A stretch of 29,509 nucleotides of DNA from Lachnospiraceae bacterium UBA3802 (GCA_002369155.1 DFEM01000145.1:1-29509), one strand, 5' to 3'; counted from the first letter of the stretch, positions 1-9,055 are shown. Made by a program: numbers and translations. The notes: a model not told the origin generated them from the letters alone.

Positions 1-530
1 ATGCAAACGGTATCGTAAACGTATCAGCAAAGGATCTTGGTACAGGCAAGGAACAGCATATTACAATTACAGCAGGTTCGAACATGTCAGATGATGATAT
101 CGAGAAGGCTGTAAAAGAAGCAGCTGAGTATGAAGCTCAGGATAAGAAGAGAAAGGAAGCTATCGATGCACGTAACGATGCAGACTCCATGGTATTCCAG
201 ACAGAGAAGGCATTAAACGAAGTAGGCGATAAGATTTCCGAATCCGAGAAGACAGACCTTCAGGCTGAAATTGAAAACGTTAAAGCAATTCTCGAAAGAA
301 CAAAAGACAAAGAGATGAGCGAAGACGAAGTAGGCGAACTTAAAGCTGCTCAGGAAAAGATGATGGAGAAAGCCCAGGGATTATTCACCAAGATGTATGA
401 GTCAATGCAGGGTGCTGCAGGTGCTCAGGGTGCAGGTCCCGACATGAGCCAGTTCACACAGGGCGCTGCTTCAGAAGGACCTACAGACGGTTCCGAAGCA
501 GGAGATTTCGGTGACTTCAGAGAAGTCTAA
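1..530 (+). CDS. dnaK: Chaperone protein DnaK (Hsp70), C-terminal part only
   Basis: This is the 3' end of dnaK, cut by the window edge. The frame is open from base 3 and gives 175 residues before the stop. It begins in the end of the substrate-binding beta domain ([16 protein letters not shown], then the [18 protein letters not shown] stretch) and runs through the helical lid into a Gly/Ala/Gln-rich tail ending GDFREV. DnaK is the ATP-dependent Hsp70 that folds cytoplasmic proteins with DnaJ and GrpE. An ATG at base 84 is internal and not a start. dnaJ follows after about 120 bases, the usual dnaK-dnaJ order. The identification is secure; the ATPase domain lies outside the window. Confidence 0.97.
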   Translation, partial: ANGIVNVSAKDLGTGKEQHITITAGSNMSDDDIEKAVKEAAEYEAQDKKRKEAIDARNDADSMVFQTEKALNEVGDKISESEKTDLQAEIENVKAILERTKDKEMSEDEVGELKAAQEKMMEKAQGLFTKMYESMQGAAGAQGAGPDMSQFTQGAASEGPTDGSEAGDFGDFREV

Positions 531-551
531 TTAAAGAATTATTAAATACAA

Positions 552-585
552 ATATTGTGTCGGGGTTAAATGCCCCGACACATAT
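552..585 (+). terminator. Strong GC-rich stem-loop after dnaK (terminator-like or processing hairpin)
   Basis: A perfect 10-bp stem is visible (TGTGTCGGGG at 556-565 with CCCCGACACA at 573-582), with a 7-base loop and AT pairs extending the base. It is followed by TATTTACG rather than a real T-run. It could therefore be a partial terminator that lowers dnaJ expression relative to dnaK, or an mRNA-stabilising 3' structure. No promoter is evident between it and dnaJ, so some readthrough is expected. Confidence 0.6.
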
Positions 586-640
586 TTACGATAAAAGCGC
601 TGATGAAGTGCTGCATCGTAATTTGAGACGTTTATCGTCT
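586..640 (+). promoter_or_regulatory. dnaJ leader with mutually exclusive base pairings
   Basis: TTACGAT (586-592) can pair with ATCGTAA (615-621). The overlapping ACGATAAA (588-595) can instead pair with TTTATCGT (631-638). The second partner is also part of a local hairpin, AGACG (626-630) with CGTCT (636-640), which ends two bases before the GGAGG of dnaJ. These three pairings cannot all exist together, which is the layout of a switching leader. A regulatory role is inference. Confidence 0.35.
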
Positions 641-651
641 TGGAGGAAATA

Positions 652-1821
652 ATGGCAGAAACAAAAAGAGACTACTACGAGGTCCTCGGAGTAGATAAAA
701 ATGCAGACGAAGCTGCGATAAAAAAAGCATACAGAGCTCTCGCAAAAAAATATCATCCTGATATGAACCCCGATGATCCGAATGCAGAAGCCAAATTCAA
801 AGAGGCATCCGAGGCGTATGCCGTATTAAGTGATGCCGACAAGAGACGTCAGTACGATCAGTTCGGACATGCTGCATTTGACGGAGCTGCAGGCGGCGGT
901 GCAGGCGGATTTGATTTTAACAGCGCCGATTTCAGCGATATTTTCAGCGATTTATTCGGCTTTGGTGATTTCTTTGGCGGCGGTGGCAGGAGAGCCTCAA
1001 GAAGCGGTCCCAGACGCGGTCAGGATATAGTTCAGAGAGTAAGGATCACTTTCGAAGAAGCAATCTTTGGCTGTGAGAAAGAAATAGAAGTTAACGTTAA
1101 AGAAGAATGTAAGACCTGTAAGGGAAGCGGAGCAAGGCCCGGTACCAGCCCCGAGACATGTCCCACATGTAAAGGTAAAGGTCAGGTAGTTGTAACAAGC
1201 AATTCGCTCTTCGGTCAGATCCAGACTGTTCAGACCTGTAGGGAATGCGGTGGAAAAGGAAAAGTTATCAGAGAAAAATGTTCGGACTGTCGCGGTACAG
1301 GTTATACCACCATCAAGAAGAAATATGCGGTTAAATTCCCCGCAGGTATTGATGACGGACAGCTGGCATGCAGAATTCCCGGAAGAGGAGAACCCGGTTC
1401 CAACGGCGGTCCCAGAGGAGATATTCTCGTCGGAGCTGTTGTAGGTTCACATTCTACATTCAAGAGAGACGGAATGAATATTTATTCTACCGTATCACTT
1501 CCTTTCTCGGTAGCAGCACTCGGCGGAGAAATCTTCATCGATACGGTTGACGGTAAAGTCGTTTATGACATCAAAGCAGGCACACCCACGGATACAACAT
1601 TAAGACTTCGCGGAAAAGGTGTTCCCAATGTTAAGAACAAAGATGTAAGAGGCGACCATTACGTTAAACTTGTGGTTAAGGTTCCCGATCATTTGTCAAG
1701 CGAAGCAAAAGAAGCATTACGTGCTTTCGATGCTGCGAGCGGAGATTATTTAAATGCCACAAAGAATGCCGCAAAAGACGGTATTCCCAAAGAAAAAAAG
1801 AAAAAAGGTTTATTCAAATAA
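652..1821 (+). CDS. dnaJ: Chaperone protein DnaJ (Hsp40, type I)
   Basis: The 389-residue co-chaperone stimulates DnaK ATP hydrolysis and delivers substrates. The domains are complete: a J domain with HPD at residues 35-37, a Gly/Phe-rich linker (about 77-115), four CxxCxGxG zinc repeats (CKTCKGSG 153, CPTCKGKG 170, CRECGGKG 196, CSDCRGTG 210), two C-terminal beta domains and a Lys-rich end. The ATG at 652 was chosen because GGAGG at 642-646 sits just upstream. A TTG at 640 is in frame but would place the ribosome binding site inside the gene. It follows dnaK and ends in a terminator, so it is probably the last gene of the heat-shock operon. Confidence 0.98.
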   Translation: MAETKRDYYEVLGVDKNADEAAIKKAYRALAKKYHPDMNPDDPNAEAKFKEASEAYAVLSDADKRRQYDQFGHAAFDGAAGGGAGGFDFNSADFSDIFSDLFGFGDFFGGGGRRASRSGPRRGQDIVQRVRITFEEAIFGCEKEIEVNVKEECKTCKGSGARPGTSPETCPTCKGKGQVVVTSNSLFGQIQTVQTCRECGGKGKVIREKCSDCRGTGYTTIKKKYAVKFPAGIDDGQLACRIPGRGEPGSNGGPRGDILVGAVVGSHSTFKRDGMNIYSTVSLPFSVAALGGEIFIDTVDGKVVYDIKAGTPTDTTLRLRGKGVPNVKNKDVRGDHYVKLVVKVPDHLSSEAKEALRAFDAASGDYLNATKNAAKDGIPKEKKKKGLFK

Positions 1822-1822
1822 T

Positions 1823-1850
1823 AAAAACTCCCGTCTGTCGGGAGTTTTTT
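1823..1850. terminator. Bidirectional rho-independent terminator between dnaJ and the thioesterase gene
   Basis: CTCCCG (1828-1833) pairs with CGGGAG (1839-1844) around a 5-base loop. The stem is flanked by five A on the left and six T on the right, so it gives a U-tailed hairpin on both strands. It serves dnaJ on the forward strand and the converging thioesterase gene on the reverse strand. Confidence 0.9.
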
Positions 1851-1865
1851 TAGTTAAATTTCGGT

Positions 1866-2585
1866 TTATTTAATTCTTACAATCACGGCAGTGGTGCCGT
1901 CTTCTTTTACAGCTTTAATATCAGTATACTCTTCATGTTTATCGGCAAAAAATGATAATGTTTCGCCTTCGAAACTTGAATTCACATAATGAATTTCAAG
2001 TTCGCGTATCGGTTTTTTTTCAAGCTCTTTTGTACTGAAAAGTCCTTCTGTTGCCCGAATGTAAGCAACATTGTTCATATGTCTGCCATAATCCGTATCG
2101 ATACTTCTTACAGTGTATTTTCCAATCAGGACACCTTCGAAATTGTCTTTTAATTTTTCAAAAGGTTCGCTTAAAACACGCTTTGGAGAAATTTCCAATC
2201 CTTCGGGATAAATGCCTTTGGCTTTTTGAAGAGTATGAGTTTCTTTGTCGATAACTGCCCATTCGGTTCTGCCCTGTGCTATGATTCCGTTTTCATCGGT
2301 TATTTCATAATCACGATTGCATTTAAGCATTCCTGCTGCTTCCGGCCAGGTTGAGACTTTGACCATTTGAGCCATATTTGCGTTTCTTAATATTTTGATT
2401 TTGGTTCTTACCGTAATCCAGAACAAACCTCTTTCATTAAAACCCGTAAATCCGATTCCCAAAGACTCGGCATGATACATTGCAATATCCATGAACATTC
2501 CGGCAATTGACGAGATCGAAAGGGTTGCATTAAAGTCGCAAAGACTCGGAAGTACGGCCTGTTCTCTTTCAAATACTGATTCCAT
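1866..2585 (-). CDS. Acyl-ACP thioesterase (FatA/FatB-like family)
   Basis: The 239-residue protein matches the bacterial acyl-ACP thioesterase family, a double hot-dog fold that releases free fatty acids from acyl carrier protein. The C-terminal half carries DTDYGRHMNNVAYI (residues 163-176), the typical D..GH.NN..Y catalytic-helix signature of the second hot-dog domain. The N-terminal half has the matching acyl-binding helix and sheet (LFWITVRTKIKI near residue 55). The ATG at 2585 is preceded by AGAGGT five bases upstream. An in-frame ATG at 2621 lacks such a site. It stands alone on this strand with its own promoter and shares a terminator with dnaJ. Chain-length preference cannot be read from sequence. 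Confidence 0.88.
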   Translation of the reverse strand: MESVFEREQAVLPSLCDFNATLSISSIAGMFMDIAMYHAESLGIGFTGFNERGLFWITVRTKIKILRNANMAQMVKVSTWPEAAGMLKCNRDYEITDENGIIAQGRTEWAVIDKETHTLQKAKGIYPEGLEISPKRVLSEPFEKLKDNFEGVLIGKYTVRSIDTDYGRHMNNVAYIRATEGLFSTKELEKKPIRELEIHYVNSSFEGETLSFFADKHEEYTDIKAVKEDGTTAVIVRIK

Positions 2586-2636
2586 GTTTGACCTCTTTTT
2601 ATACAGATACATAAAGCACATTTTTTTTCAACAATA

Positions 2637-2665
2637 ATAATACATTATTTTGATGTGATTAACAA
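2637..2665 (-). promoter_or_regulatory. Promoter of the acyl-ACP thioesterase gene
   Basis: Read on the reverse strand: TTGTTA (2660-2665), a 17-base spacer, then TATTAT (2637-2642), about 50 bases before the start codon. This is a reasonable housekeeping sigma-A type promoter. Confidence 0.5.
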
Positions 2666-2720
2666 ACCGAAAAACAGGAATTTTTCACTCTCTTTTTCGG
2701 GTGCGACAACATTTTATTTA

Positions 2721-2729
2721 TGATATAAT
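2721..2729 (+). promoter_or_regulatory. Extended -10 promoter for the 2769 gene and recU
   Basis: TGATATAATA contains a perfect TATAAT (2724-2729) with the extended TGN element just before it. No good -35 box is seen at 17 bases (GTGCGA at 2701-2706), which is usual for extended -10 promoters. It lies 40 bases upstream of the first gene of this group. Confidence 0.55.
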
Positions 2730-2768
2730 AATTTTTGTGGGTAAAAAAATTATTGAGGAGATTTTTAT

Positions 2769-3281
2769 ATGGACAAGGCCAATTGGAAAGCACTTGCGAT
2801 TGCGAATATGGTCATGACGATTATTTCGCTCACAGCACTTGTATTTGTATCCCTTTCGTTCAGATCTGTCATTAAGGATATGAACAAGAACGAGTCTTCA
2901 AGAACCCGTATCGAAGTAAAATACATATCCAAAACAATTGACGATGTGGAATTTATTTTCCCGGGAAGCGGAATTATTCGAGATACCGAGACTAATGACG
3001 ATATGGTAATCGACAAATTTGATATTATTGAAATGATAAGGTCTGAAGATGATTATGACCTTTACAGCTTTGAAGTGGCAGGCACGAATTACAGTTCCGA
3101 TACGTTGAATATTTATTTTGCAGAGTATGATTCGGAAGGATATTGTATTGAGGAGTACCAGTCTCAGTTAAAGATTGTAAAGGGTGAGAGAGGCAACAAA
3201 AAGTCATCGGTTGCAATCAACAAAAAAGCATCAAAAATTATCATAAGATTCCAGGAAGATGCAGAAATCAATTTTGATTAA
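2769..3281 (+). CDS. Unknown membrane-anchored protein
   Basis: I do not recognise this 170-residue protein. It has one N-terminal hydrophobic segment (about residues 9-31, ALAIANMVMTIISLTALVFV) preceded by a short lysine-containing start, so it is probably a signal anchor. The remaining 135 residues are acidic, soluble-looking and predicted outside the membrane. There is no Cys lipobox. A GAGGAG site (2755-2760) precedes the ATG well. It lies 8 bases upstream of recU and probably shares its transcript. In Bacillus recU is paired with the penicillin-binding protein gene ponA, so an envelope role is possible, but nothing in the sequence shows one. Confidence 0.75.
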   Translation: MDKANWKALAIANMVMTIISLTALVFVSLSFRSVIKDMNKNESSRTRIEVKYISKTIDDVEFIFPGSGIIRDTETNDDMVIDKFDIIEMIRSEDDYDLYSFEVAGTNYSSDTLNIYFAEYDSEGYCIEEYQSQLKIVKGERGNKKSSVAINKKASKIIIRFQEDAEINFD

Positions 3282-3289
3282 AGAGAAAA

Positions 3290-3823
3290 ATGGCTACATG
3301 GAAATCCAGAGGATTGAGAGGTTCCGCTCTTGAGGAACTCATCAATCGTACCAATGAAAAATACAGAGAAGAGGGATTGGCACTCATTCAAAAAATCCCG
3401 ACGCCGATTACGCCGATAGAAATAGATCAGCAGTCAAGACATATCACGCTTGCATATTTCGACCAGAAAAGTACCGTTGACTACATAGGCGCGGTTCAGG
3501 GTATTCCCGTTTGTTTTGATGCCAAGGAAAGCGCAAACGAGACCTTTTCGCTTCAAAACATACACGAGCACCAGTATCAGTTCATGGAAGATTTTGAGGC
3601 TCAGGGCGGAGTGGCCTTCTTTTTGATATATTACACATCGATTGACGAATACTATTATCTTCCGTTTGAATATCTTAAATTATTCTGGAAGCGAGCCAAG
3701 GAAGGCGGAAGAAAAAGTTTCAGGCATGATGAATTAAATCCTGCATATGTAATACCAAAAGACGGGGAAGTATTTGTTCCCTACCTCGAGTGCCTGAAAA
3801 TCGATCTTGCCGACAGGGACTGA
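3290..3823 (+). CDS. recU: Holliday junction resolvase RecU
   Basis: The 177-residue protein matches RecU, the Firmicute endonuclease that resolves Holliday junctions during recombination and chromosome segregation. Diagnostic blocks are present in order: RGLRGSALEELIN (7-19), the KIPTPI motif (35-40), STVDYIG (61-67), CFDAKE (75-80) and the IHEHQYQFM segment (91-99). Asp64, Asp77, Glu80 and Lys79 sit where the metal-binding catalytic residues of this PD-(D/E)XK fold lie. The ribosome binding site is weak (AAAGAGAA), suggesting translation is helped by the gene 8 bases upstream. The length is slightly shorter than Bacillus RecU (about 200 residues), mainly at the N terminus. Confidence 0.92.
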   Translation: MATWKSRGLRGSALEELINRTNEKYREEGLALIQKIPTPITPIEIDQQSRHITLAYFDQKSTVDYIGAVQGIPVCFDAKESANETFSLQNIHEHQYQFMEDFEAQGGVAFFLIYYTSIDEYYYLPFEYLKLFWKRAKEGGRKSFRHDELNPAYVIPKDGEVFVPYLECLKIDLADRD

Positions 3824-3830
3824 TATTACA

Positions 3831-3866
3831 GCTAACACAAAGTGCAAAAAAGCAAGAAATGTTAGC
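3831..3866 (+). repeat. Inverted repeat between recU and prmA
   Basis: GCTAACA (3831-3837) is matched by TGTTAGC (3860-3866), a perfect 7-bp stem with a 22-base A-rich loop. No T-run follows, so it is not a normal terminator. It could be a protein-binding site or an mRNA structure before prmA. Confidence 0.4.
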
Positions 3867-3901
3867 CGATACTCAAAATTTCAAACATGATGAGGTAAAA
3901 A

Positions 3902-4864
3902 ATGAAGTGGCATAAAATAACAATTAAAACAATAACAGAAGCAGAAGATATTATCATTTGTTACATGGAAGATATCGGGCTTGAGGGCGCGCAGATAGAG
4001 GATAAGATTCCTTTGACTCCGCTTGAAAAAGAGCAGATGTTTGTCGATATTCCTCCTGTCAGCGAAGAAGATGACGGTATAGCATATCTTAATTTCTTTG
4101 TGGAAGATGAGCCGGGTCTTAATATTGATGAAATCGTTGCGAATGTCAAGACCGAACTTGAAGCCATTAAAGAATTTACGGATATCGGAGAAGGCAGCAT
4201 AATGCTTTCGGAAACCGAGGATTTGGACTGGATTAACAATTGGAAAAAATATTTCCATCAATTCTATATTGATGACTTGCTTGTAATTCCTTCATGGGAA
4301 GAAATCGAGAATCCCGAACACACCGGAAAGATTCTTCATATAGATCCCGGCACTGCTTTCGGTACCGGTGCACATGAGACTACACAGCTTTGCATAAGGC
4401 AGATAAAAAAATATGTTACGCCCGATACGGAAATCCTTGATGTCGGCTGCGGAAGCGGAATCTTGGGCATCGTGGCTTTAATGTACGGAGCAAAGCATGC
4501 AAAGGGAACGGATCTTGATCCCTGTGCTCTTGATGCATCTGCAGAAAATCTTCAAAACAACGGAATTAAGAAAGAGGATTTTGAAATCATCATCGGCAAT
4601 ATTATCGATGACAGGAAAGTACAGGATTGGGCAGGATATGAAAAATACGATATAGTTGCCGCCAATATTCTTCATAATGTACTGGATATTTTAACACCCG
4701 TAATTCTTAAGCAGTTAAAGCCCGGAGGAATTTATATCACTTCGGGAATTATCGATGAAAAAGAAGGCTTTATGCTTGATGTGATGAAGCGTGACGGATT
4801 AGAAGTTTTGGAAGTTACCAGACAGGGCGAGTGGGTATCCGTTACTGCCCGTAAACCCAAGTAA
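3902..4864 (+). CDS. prmA: Ribosomal protein L11 methyltransferase PrmA
   Basis: PrmA trimethylates ribosomal protein L11 using S-adenosylmethionine. The 320-residue product has the family's N-terminal L11-recognition domain (about 1-120), a linker, and the Rossmann methyltransferase domain. Visible motifs are IDPGTAFGTGAHETT (147-161), the SAM loop DVGCGSG (180-186) and the acidic DLDP (about 205). GAGGT sits 5 bases before the ATG. rsmE follows 50 bases later; prmA-rsmE is a common Firmicute pair of translation-apparatus methyltransferases, often found just after dnaJ. Confidence 0.95.
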   Translation: MKWHKITIKTITEAEDIIICYMEDIGLEGAQIEDKIPLTPLEKEQMFVDIPPVSEEDDGIAYLNFFVEDEPGLNIDEIVANVKTELEAIKEFTDIGEGSIMLSETEDLDWINNWKKYFHQFYIDDLLVIPSWEEIENPEHTGKILHIDPGTAFGTGAHETTQLCIRQIKKYVTPDTEILDVGCGSGILGIVALMYGAKHAKGTDLDPCALDASAENLQNNGIKKEDFEIIIGNIIDDRKVQDWAGYEKYDIVAANILHNVLDILTPVILKQLKPGGIYITSGIIDEKEGFMLDVMKRDGLEVLEVTRQGEWVSVTARKPK

Positions 4865-4914
4865 AAAAGCATTGTAAGAAACTTTGAATACGTTAACAGG
4901 AAAGCAAATCTGAA

Positions 4915-5667
4915 ATGTATCATTTCTTTGTTGATAAAAGCAATATAATCGATCATACCGTCATCATTGAGGGCACGGATTTCAATCATATCAAAAATGT
5001 TCTTCGCATGCGTGAAGGCGAAGAAATCTCGGTCGGAAACGGCGAGGATGAAAATGAGTACAGATGTGCGATTGAAAGATTTGAGGATGACAGGGTAATC
5101 TGCAAACTTCTTTTTATCAAAGAAGCAAATGTAGAACTTCCCGCCAAAGTTATTCTCTATCAAAGTCTGCCCAAAGCCGACAAGATGGAGATGATTATTC
5201 AAAAGTGCGTAGAACTCGGTGTATCGGAAATAATACCTGTTGCTTCGAAAAGATGCGTTGTCAAACTTGATGATAAAAAAGCATCATCAAAAGTTGCCAG
5301 ATGGCAGGCAATAGCGGAAGCTGCGGGAAAGCAGAGCAAAAGAGCAATTGTCCCGTTTATCGGACAGGTAGTTTCTTTTAAGGATGCGCTTAAAGATGCA
5401 AACAGAGCCGATATTAAATTGATTCCTTATGAACTTTGCGAAGGAATGGATGATACAAAAAAGGCATTTGATAATATTGAGCCTGACAAAAAAATCGCAA
5501 TTTTCATCGGACCCGAAGGCGGCTTTGACGAGAGTGAAATCGAAGAAGCGAAGGATTCGGGAATCACTCCGATATCGCTTGGAAGAAGGATACTTCGTAC
5601 GGAGACGGCAGGCATGACAGTTCTCGCGTGGATTGGGTATAAGCTTGAAGTCACATCAGCACCATAA
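4915..5667 (+). CDS. rsmE: 16S rRNA (uracil(1498)-N3)-methyltransferase RsmE
   Basis: The 250-residue SPOUT-class enzyme methylates N3 of U1498 in 16S rRNA. It has an N-terminal PUA-like RNA-binding domain (about 1-70) and a C-terminal trefoil-knot domain with the family signatures FIGPEGGF (197-204) and LGRRILRTETA (222-232), which form the SAM site. AGGAAA lies a little far (about 12 bases) from the ATG, so the ribosome binding site is modest. It is probably co-transcribed with prmA and the downstream desulfurase gene. Confidence 0.95.
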   Translation: MYHFFVDKSNIIDHTVIIEGTDFNHIKNVLRMREGEEISVGNGEDENEYRCAIERFEDDRVICKLLFIKEANVELPAKVILYQSLPKADKMEMIIQKCVELGVSEIIPVASKRCVVKLDDKKASSKVARWQAIAEAAGKQSKRAIVPFIGQVVSFKDALKDANRADIKLIPYELCEGMDDTKKAFDNIEPDKKIAIFIGPEGGFDESEIEEAKDSGITPISLGRRILRTETAGMTVLAWIGYKLEVTSAP

Positions 5668-5712
5668 GTTACAAGAGAAATTTAGAAAATCAAATATAAA
5701 CAGGATAAATAA

Positions 5713-6867
5713 ATGGAATGTTATTTGGACAATTCTGCCACTACAAGATGCTTTGATGAAACAATCAAAGCTGTGGAAGAAGAAATGAAAACTTATTACG
5801 GAAATCCTTCAAGCATGCATAAAAAGGGTTTCGAAGCCGAGAAGAAGATTAGAGAAGTAACGAAGATTATCGCCTCGACTCTTAAATGCGAAGAGAGTGA
5901 AATTATCTATACTTCGGGAGGTACGGAAGCCGACAACATGGCGTTGATCGGTATCGCAAGAGCATATAAAAGACAGGGAAAACATATCATTACTTCTTCG
6001 ATAGAACATGCTGCAATTCTTCAGACAGCGGAGTTTTTAAAAGAAGAGGGATTTGAAATAACATATCTTCCGACTGACGAAAAAGGAATAGTAGATCTTG
6101 AAGAATTGAAAAAATCCGTCAGGGAAGATACCATTCTTGTTTCGATTATGGGCGTAAACAACGAAATCGGAACCGTGCAGCCGATCGAGGAAATATCAAA
6201 GATTGTCAAAGAAAAAAATCCTTCCGCTCTTTTCCATGTGGATGCCGTGCAGGCATACGGAAAGATTAAACTTATACCGAAGAAAATGGGTATTGATTTA
6301 ATGAGCGTAAGCGGTCATAAGATTCACGGACCAAAGGGCGTTGGATTTTTATATGTGTCATATAAAACAAAAATCAAACCCATAATTTTCGGCGGAGGAC
6401 AGCAGAAGGCACTGAGGTCCGGTACGGAAAACGTATGCGGAATCATGGGACTCGGAGCCGCTGTCGAAAAGTTATTTGCAACATTTGACGATGACACAAA
6501 AAGGATGAGAGAACTTCGCGAATATATGATTGAAGGTCTCTTAAAGATTGACGGAGTAAGAATAAACGGAGGACAGGGAGAAGAAGCCGCTCCACACATC
6601 GTCAGTGCTTCGATAAGCGGAGTGAGAGCTGAAGTGCTTCTTCATTCGCTCGAAGACAAAGGAATTTATATATCGTCGGGAAGTGCGTGTGCTTCCAACA
6701 AGCCTGCGGTATCCGAGACGTTAAAGGCCATAAGCCTTCCGAAAGAACTGCTTGATTCGACTGTAAGATTCAGCTTCAGTGTGTTCACCTCAAAGGAAGA
6801 AATTGATTATACGCTTGATTGTTTAAAAGAGATTATTGAGAAACTGAGAATGTACGTCAGAAGATAA
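5713..6867 (+). CDS. Cysteine desulfurase (IscS/NifS family), likely ThiI partner
   Basis: This 384-residue PLP enzyme takes sulfur from cysteine and holds it as a persulfide. The PLP lysine is Lys203 in SGHKIHGPKG, the cofactor Asp/Gln pair lies in HVDAVQAYG (175-183), and the active-site Cys326 is in SSGSACAS. TSGGTEADN (68-76) is the usual phosphate-binding block. In Firmicutes such a desulfurase normally directly precedes thiI and feeds sulfur to tRNA 4-thiouridine synthesis. Here thiI is found about 3 kb downstream with a two-component system between. No iscU or sufU lies nearby, favouring the tRNA-thiolation role. The kinase gene starts 12 bases after the stop. Confidence 0.93.
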   Translation: MECYLDNSATTRCFDETIKAVEEEMKTYYGNPSSMHKKGFEAEKKIREVTKIIASTLKCEESEIIYTSGGTEADNMALIGIARAYKRQGKHIITSSIEHAAILQTAEFLKEEGFEITYLPTDEKGIVDLEELKKSVREDTILVSIMGVNNEIGTVQPIEEISKIVKEKNPSALFHVDAVQAYGKIKLIPKKMGIDLMSVSGHKIHGPKGVGFLYVSYKTKIKPIIFGGGQQKALRSGTENVCGIMGLGAAVEKLFATFDDDTKRMRELREYMIEGLLKIDGVRINGGQGEEAAPHIVSASISGVRAEVLLHSLEDKGIYISSGSACASNKPAVSETLKAISLPKELLDSTVRFSFSVFTSKEEIDYTLDCLKEIIEKLRMYVRR

Positions 6868-6879
6868 TTCGGAGAAAAA

Positions 6880-9009
6880 ATGTTACCTTTTTCAACCACG
6901 ATTGTACTTAGTCTAATTGAATATTTCTGTGTGATTGTATTGCATGTTATTTATGCACTCGGACATTACGGAGTCGAGTCTGCGCTTTGGGCTGCACTCG
7001 GCTTTATTCCGATTCTTTTAACTGTACTGCTTTTCAGATTATCGACCAAAGAAGCCGTTATAGTCAGAGCATTTTATATCTCAATGCTGATAGCCAGTTA
7101 TCTTATTTCATGGAAGATTCAGACGCTAGGAATGCTAATCATGGTTTATTTTGCGGGCGCTTTGATGATAGCTCTTCATTCAAACAGAAAGCTGATGCTT
7201 GAGTATTCGATCGTATCGTCGGTAATCATTATCGTCATGGCAATTTTCCAGATGGATACAATCGACAAGGTATGTCCGTCTCAGCTTTATTACATCTATA
7301 TGATCCTTTATGCGTTCGGCATGGTTACGCTGGTTTTCATGGCCAGCGGCATAAAGAATTACAAACAGAAAATGGAGGAAAAAAACGAGGAAGCACAGAA
7401 TGCTTTGGAAGCAAAGAGCAACTTCCTTGCCAACATGTCCCATGAAATAAGAACTCCCATGAATGCCATCTGCGGTATGGCACAGCTTCTTTCCGAAAGA
7501 GATTTGGGAGCCGAAGAAAGCGAATATATCGAGACAATACAAAAATCCAGCGAAAGCCTTTTATCCATCATAAACGAAATCCTCGACTTTTCGAAAATCG
7601 ATTCCGGAAAGATGGAAATCAACGAAGAAGAGTACCATTTCAACTCGCTTATTCACGATGTTTTAAGTATCATTGAGTTCAGACTCAAAGACAAATCGGT
7701 CAAACTTATTACTGAGATTAATCCGAATATCCCCAGAGTCTTAATCGGTGATGAACTTCGTATAAGACAGATACTCATTAACCTTTTAAACAATGCGGTT
7801 AATTTCACCCATCGAGGCAGCATTACGCTTAAGATTGTATGGGTGGCCAGAGATGACGACAAGGGCGTGCTCGAAGTCGAAGTCAAGGATACTGGTATCG
7901 GTATTTCCGAAGAAAACATGGGCAAGCTTTTCAAAGCGTTCGGTCAGATTGATACACGTAAAAACAGAAACGTTGAAGGTACTGGTCTCGGTCTTGCGAT
8001 TTCAAAGAATTTGCTTGAACTCATGGGCGGTTCCATCTGGGCAACCAGTGTTCCGGATTTCGGCTCGACATTCAGTTTTTCGCTTCCTCAAAAAGTCAAA
8101 GACAAAAGACCTTCGAACTATAAAAACGATCACAATATTGTTGTCAGACAGAATGACGAATTCAAGATTTCCTTTAAGGCTCCCACAGCCAGAGTAATGA
8201 TTGTTGATGACAATAAAGTAAACCTCTTGGTGGCATACGAAATCATGAAGAGATTCGGTTTTGAGGCGACGACCATTGATAACGGAGCCGAAGCGTTAAA
8301 CAGAATCGAAGAGCATCTTATCACTTACGATATCATCTTTATGGATCATATGATGCCATTTATGGACGGTGTCGAAACCACCGAAAAAATCAGAGCCCTG
8401 GATTCGCAGTATGCCAAGGAAATTCCCATTGTTGCACTTACCGCGAATGCGATAAAGGGAGTTGAGCGACAATTCAAAGAAGCGGGCATGAACGATTATC
8501 TTTCAAAACCCATTCATGTCGATCAGCTTAATGAAGTATTGAAGAGATGGCTTCCCATCGAAAAGCAGGTTCGTATTGTTGACGGAGAAGAAATGAAACC
8601 CATGCCTTCATCGGCGGAGAAGACGAGAGAGCAGCGCGAAGAAGATGTTCTTTTCGGTTTAAAGGGTGTAAATATGGAGACCGGTATCAGAAACTGCGGA
8701 GGAAACAGAAATGTTTATATCCGTATCCTTCAGACATTCTCCTCATCGAATCTTCATTCCGGTCTTGAGACTTATTATGAAGCATCGGACTGGAACAACT
8801 ACGAAGTTATTGCGCATTCAATCAAGGGAGCCTGTCGTAACATCGGCGCCGAAGATATAGCCGAAAAAGCTTATCAGCTGGAGCTTGCGGGCAAACGCGG
8901 AGATGATAAATTCATCCGTGCCAACCATCATGATTTCCTAGACGAATACAGAGAATTAATCAGTACGATAACGAAAGCGATAATCGAATTTAATCGTCCG
9001 AACGGATGA
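6880..9009 (+). CDS. Hybrid sensor histidine kinase with receiver and HPt domains
   Basis: The 709-residue membrane protein has about six transmembrane segments in residues 7-157 and no extracytoplasmic sensor domain. Then come a short coiled coil (160-180), the dimerisation domain with phospho-acceptor His188 (MSHEIRTPMN), and an ATPase domain with N box (301-310), DTGIGIS (337-343) and GTGLGLAIS (367-375). A receiver domain follows (Asp443/444, phospho-acceptor Asp489, Thr521, Lys543), then a C-terminal HPt domain with His646 in AHSIKGACRNIGA. All phosphorelay residues are intact, so phosphate can pass His188-Asp489-His646 to an external receiver. The adjacent LytTR regulator is the obvious candidate. 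GGAG precedes the ATG, 12 bases after the desulfurase stop, implying co-transcription with it. The signal is unknown. Confidence 0.93.
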   Translation: MLPFSTTIVLSLIEYFCVIVLHVIYALGHYGVESALWAALGFIPILLTVLLFRLSTKEAVIVRAFYISMLIASYLISWKIQTLGMLIMVYFAGALMIALHSNRKLMLEYSIVSSVIIIVMAIFQMDTIDKVCPSQLYYIYMILYAFGMVTLVFMASGIKNYKQKMEEKNEEAQNALEAKSNFLANMSHEIRTPMNAICGMAQLLSERDLGAEESEYIETIQKSSESLLSIINEILDFSKIDSGKMEINEEEYHFNSLIHDVLSIIEFRLKDKSVKLITEINPNIPRVLIGDELRIRQILINLLNNAVNFTHRGSITLKIVWVARDDDKGVLEVEVKDTGIGISEENMGKLFKAFGQIDTRKNRNVEGTGLGLAISKNLLELMGGSIWATSVPDFGSTFSFSLPQKVKDKRPSNYKNDHNIVVRQNDEFKISFKAPTARVMIVDDNKVNLLVAYEIMKRFGFEATTIDNGAEALNRIEEHLITYDIIFMDHMMPFMDGVETTEKIRALDSQYAKEIPIVALTANAIKGVERQFKEAGMNDYLSKPIHVDQLNEVLKRWLPIEKQVRIVDGEEMKPMPSSAEKTREQREEDVLFGLKGVNMETGIRNCGGNRNVYIRILQTFSSSNLHSGLETYYEASDWNNYEVIAHSIKGACRNIGAEDIAEKAYQLELAGKRGDDKFIRANHHDFLDEYRELISTITKAIIEFNRPNG

Positions 9010-9055
9010 TAAAAACATCTGATTCGAACCTGAAAATCAAAGTGCCATTGAATGG

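Noticed and set aside
84..530. A separate 148-residue gene starting with ATG at 84
   Set aside because: The frame is open from base 3 and the upstream residues match DnaK, so this ATG is internal to dnaK.
3831..3866. A rho-independent terminator after recU
   Set aside because: The inverted repeat is AT-rich with a 22-base loop and no T-run follows.
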